Under the pieces are notes generated by a model. That model made no database searches. It was not told the DNA's origin and saw only the letters and a program-made list of their open reading frames with translations. A stretch of 64,000 bases of DNA from Halalkalibacter oceani (lineage in GTDB: Bacteria > Bacillota > Bacilli > Bacillales > Bacillaceae_D), in contig NZ_JAMBOL010000015.1 in NCBI RefSeq assembly GCF_023715605.1, forward strand, positions 1 to 64,000, written 5' to 3'. A program made the position numbers and the translations under genes. Positions 62,055 to 64,000 of the stretch are shown piece by piece (within the stretch, counting starts at the first letter, position 1; each line of letters opens with the position of its first letter).

Positions 62055-63698
62055 ATGGACGAACTTCGCTGTTCTTGTGGGCAGCAGAACCCAAAAGGGA
62101 CACTACTATGTGGGGGATGCGGGAACCCCTTGCAGGAGAGTGCTGAAAAAGAAGGAACGTTAAACATGCGATATGAGGGGGCCGCTAGACGATCTCAAAC
62201 GAGTAATAAAACGTTTATTGACCGCATATGGAATTTCTTTTCATCTGTAAAAGTGGGAGTCTGGATTATTATCATTTTGTTAACTGTATCCTCGCTAGGG
62301 ACAATTTTCCCACAAGAAATGTATATTCCACCAACGGCTAATCCGGCTGATTATTATGGAGAAGAATATGGTTTACTCGGAAAACTCTATTATCAGTTAG
62401 GCTTTCATAACCTCTATAAGACATGGTGGTATTTATTACTATTGGCTGCTTTGACAGTCTCACTCATTATTGCCAGTGTTGATCGATTTTTCCCGCTTTA
62501 TCGCTCATTGAAAAATCAACGTGTACAAAAACACGTCAATTTCATGAAAAAGCAACGTTTAGTCAGTGAATCATCAATCGAGTTTTCAGAAGTACAAGAT
62601 ACAGTTATTAAGCAATTAAAGAAGAAGAAGTACAACGTTCGAACAGATGGAAATGCGATTCTTGCAGAAAAGGGGCGTTTTGCCCGCTGGGGTCCTTATG
62701 TCAATCATATTGGTCTCATCATCTTTTTAATTGGAGGGATGCTTCGGTTTTTCCCTGGGATGTTTGTCGATGAATACTTGTGGATTCGGGACGGTGATAT
62801 CGAAGCGATTCCAGGAACAGATGGTGAGTATTACTTAGAAAACGAACAATTTTTATTGGAACTATACGATGAAGACGACGAAGTCTTTCAAGATGCGATT
62901 CAAAACGCAGGGGGAACGGTTGTAAAAACGTATGAAACAACGGCTACATTGTATCGTAGTGAAGCAGAGGGACCTGTTGGGTCAGTTCCTGAACTTCAAG
63001 AATTGGATTCATATAAAATCAGAGTTAACGACCCGTTTAAATTTGACGGTTTTGCTCTCTATCAACTCAATTATAAGCTTCACGAATTAAGCAAAATCAT
63101 GTTTACGTTAGAAAATAGAGAGACGGGAGAAGAAATTGGAGAAATTGAGGTTGATCTTTTAGAACCAGATTACCAATATGAAGTAGCAGACAACTACGTA
63201 ATTACGTTAAACGATTATTTCCCTAATTTTTACTTGAATAATGAAGGAGTACCAAGTACTCAATCACCAATTCCTGATAACCCTGCATTTATTTTTGAAG
63301 TAAATAGCCCAAATCAAGAAGAAAATGAAGTGAGCTTTTTAGCAGTTGGTGAAAACTTTGATCCTAGTCAGTCAAACACTTATCGACTTACTATGTCTGG
63401 TCTAGAAACTAAGCACGTGTCTGGTTTGACGGTTCGAAAGGATCATACATTACCATTCCTGATTTTCGGTGGGGCAATATTCATGATCGGCTTAGTACAA
63501 GGAAGTTATTGGACTCATCGCCGGATCTGGTTTAGGCAAGTAGAAGACAAAGTAATTCTAGCAGCTCATACGAATAAAAACTGGGTTAGTTTCAATCAAG
63601 AAATTGCCGAAGTAATAGAAACTAGTGGGATAGAACCTCCTGTAGACAATCGGGATATAGCATCATCTTCGAAAGGAGTGAAGTCAGAAAATGGTTGA
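62055..63698 (+). CDS. resB: ResB cytochrome c biogenesis protein
   Basis: 547 residues: an N-terminal zinc ribbon-like CSCGQQNP/CGGCG, then three membrane helices, a large external domain (about 190-460) and a last helix. Part of the system II heme delivery complex with ResC. ATG 62055 follows AGGAG by eight bases; GTG 62046 lies inside that site. Confidence 0.92.
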   Translation: MDELRCSCGQQNPKGTLLCGGCGNPLQESAEKEGTLNMRYEGAARRSQTSNKTFIDRIWNFFSSVKVGVWIIIILLTVSSLGTIFPQEMYIPPTANPADYYGEEYGLLGKLYYQLGFHNLYKTWWYLLLLAALTVSLIIASVDRFFPLYRSLKNQRVQKHVNFMKKQRLVSESSIEFSEVQDTVIKQLKKKKYNVRTDGNAILAEKGRFARWGPYVNHIGLIIFLIGGMLRFFPGMFVDEYLWIRDGDIEAIPGTDGEYYLENEQFLLELYDEDDEVFQDAIQNAGGTVVKTYETTATLYRSEAEGPVGSVPELQELDSYKIRVNDPFKFDGFALYQLNYKLHELSKIMFTLENRETGEEIGEIEVDLLEPDYQYEVADNYVITLNDYFPNFYLNNEGVPSTQSPIPDNPAFIFEVNSPNQEENEVSFLAVGENFDPSQSNTYRLTMSGLETKHVSGLTVRKDHTLPFLIFGGAIFMIGLVQGSYWTHRRIWFRQVEDKVILAAHTNKNWVSFNQEIAEVIETSGIEPPVDNRDIASSSKGVKSENG

Positions 63699-64000
63699 AC
63701 TGAGCAGTAATTTATTACTCGTAGCCTTTTTTATTTACATTGCAGCAATGGTTGTGTTTTCGTTAGCCTTGTACCATGAGAACAAACAAAATAAGCAAAA
63801 AGAGAAGAAATGGGGGTGGATTGCGTTTTCGTTAGCCCTTACCGGATTTTTATCACAACTTGGTTATTTTTTGATCAGATGGTCAGTTGCCGGACATGCC
63901 CCTGTTAGTAATATGTTTGAATATATCACTTTTTTAGGGATGACGATTATTTTCGCTTTCCTCATTCTCTATCTTATCTATAAAAAGTCTGTACTCGGCA
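63691..64000 (+). CDS. resC: ResC (CcsA-type) cytochrome c biogenesis protein, partial
   Basis: The first 103 residues are present; the gene runs off the window. Three membrane segments are visible, with GHAPVSNMFEYITFLG typical of CcsA/ResC. The tryptophan-rich heme motif lies beyond the end. ATG 63691 follows AAAGGAG and overlaps resB by eight bases. Confidence 0.9.
   Translation, partial: MVELSSNLLLVAFFIYIAAMVVFSLALYHENKQNKQKEKKWGWIAFSLALTGFLSQLGYFLIRWSVAGHAPVSNMFEYITFLGMTIIFAFLILYLIYKKSVLG

Overview
The sequence reads as part of a large, AT-rich plasmid (or plasmid-like island) of an endospore-forming Bacillaceae. The evidence is an iteron origin with a Rep_3 initiator, AGGAGG-type ribosome sites with frequent TTG/GTG starts, spore-coat-like and S-layer-homology proteins, Bacillus-type resABC genes, and many rearrangement scars. 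No rRNA, tRNA or CRISPR array was seen.

Layout. 1-8.6 kb: a cadmium/zinc cluster (cadC-cadA, a lipoamide-dehydrogenase-like gene and its 3' duplicate, two cadD-type transporters, lspA). 8.7-12.5 kb: a Tn3-family transposition module (res, tnpR, tnpA, right inverted repeat) that interrupted another gene. 12.5-20.9 kb: plasmid backbone with small basic proteins, a lipoprotein, a zinc-finger/OB-fold protein, two ribbon-helix-helix-like proteins, a diguanylate cyclase overlapping a 3D-domain cell-wall protein, a large iteron array and rep. 20.9-24.9 kb: a SAF-domain gene abutting half of chrA, then an arsRIBC operon. 25.3-46 kb: a copper region (Met/His-rich lipoproteins, Csp-type storage protein, copZ, copA, multicopper oxidase, a two-component system, copCD, ctaG) with lgt, asnB, a rhodanese and a P60/SLH hydrolase. 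46-57 kb: a truncated IS4 element, bdbCD, a DacF-like carboxypeptidase, a second cadC-cadA, czcD, a frameshifted SLH-amidase, a CzcO-like flavoprotein and a second AbrB-like protein. 57-64 kb: a CwlO-like M23 hydrolase, a second two-component system and resABC, with resC running off the end.

How it fits together. Most cargo protects or builds the cell surface against soft metals: P-type ATPases and CDF/CadD pumps export metal, copper is bound or oxidised outside the membrane, and lipoprotein processing (lgt, lspA), disulfide formation (bdbCD) and cytochrome c maturation (resABC) support exported proteins. Three regulatory layers can be read directly. CadC-type boxes with the 16-base pattern TCAAA-N6-TTTGA lie at four loci. 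Copper-type boxes lie before copZ, copA and probably the Csp gene, although no csoR is present. Eight promoters share two 11-base direct repeats related to TTTCTYCATAN, with the -10 hexamer always 19 bases after the second repeat begins; they precede both AbrB-like genes, a YdhK-like lipoprotein, the multicopper oxidase, both two-component systems, the DacF-like gene and resA. This looks like one response-regulator regulon and is the most notable finding. A second is a set of three similar leader RNAs in the backbone, each with a promoter, a small CGGG/CCCG hairpin and a premature terminator.

All calls come from reading the sequence by eye. No database search was run, and gene names rest on motif recognition.
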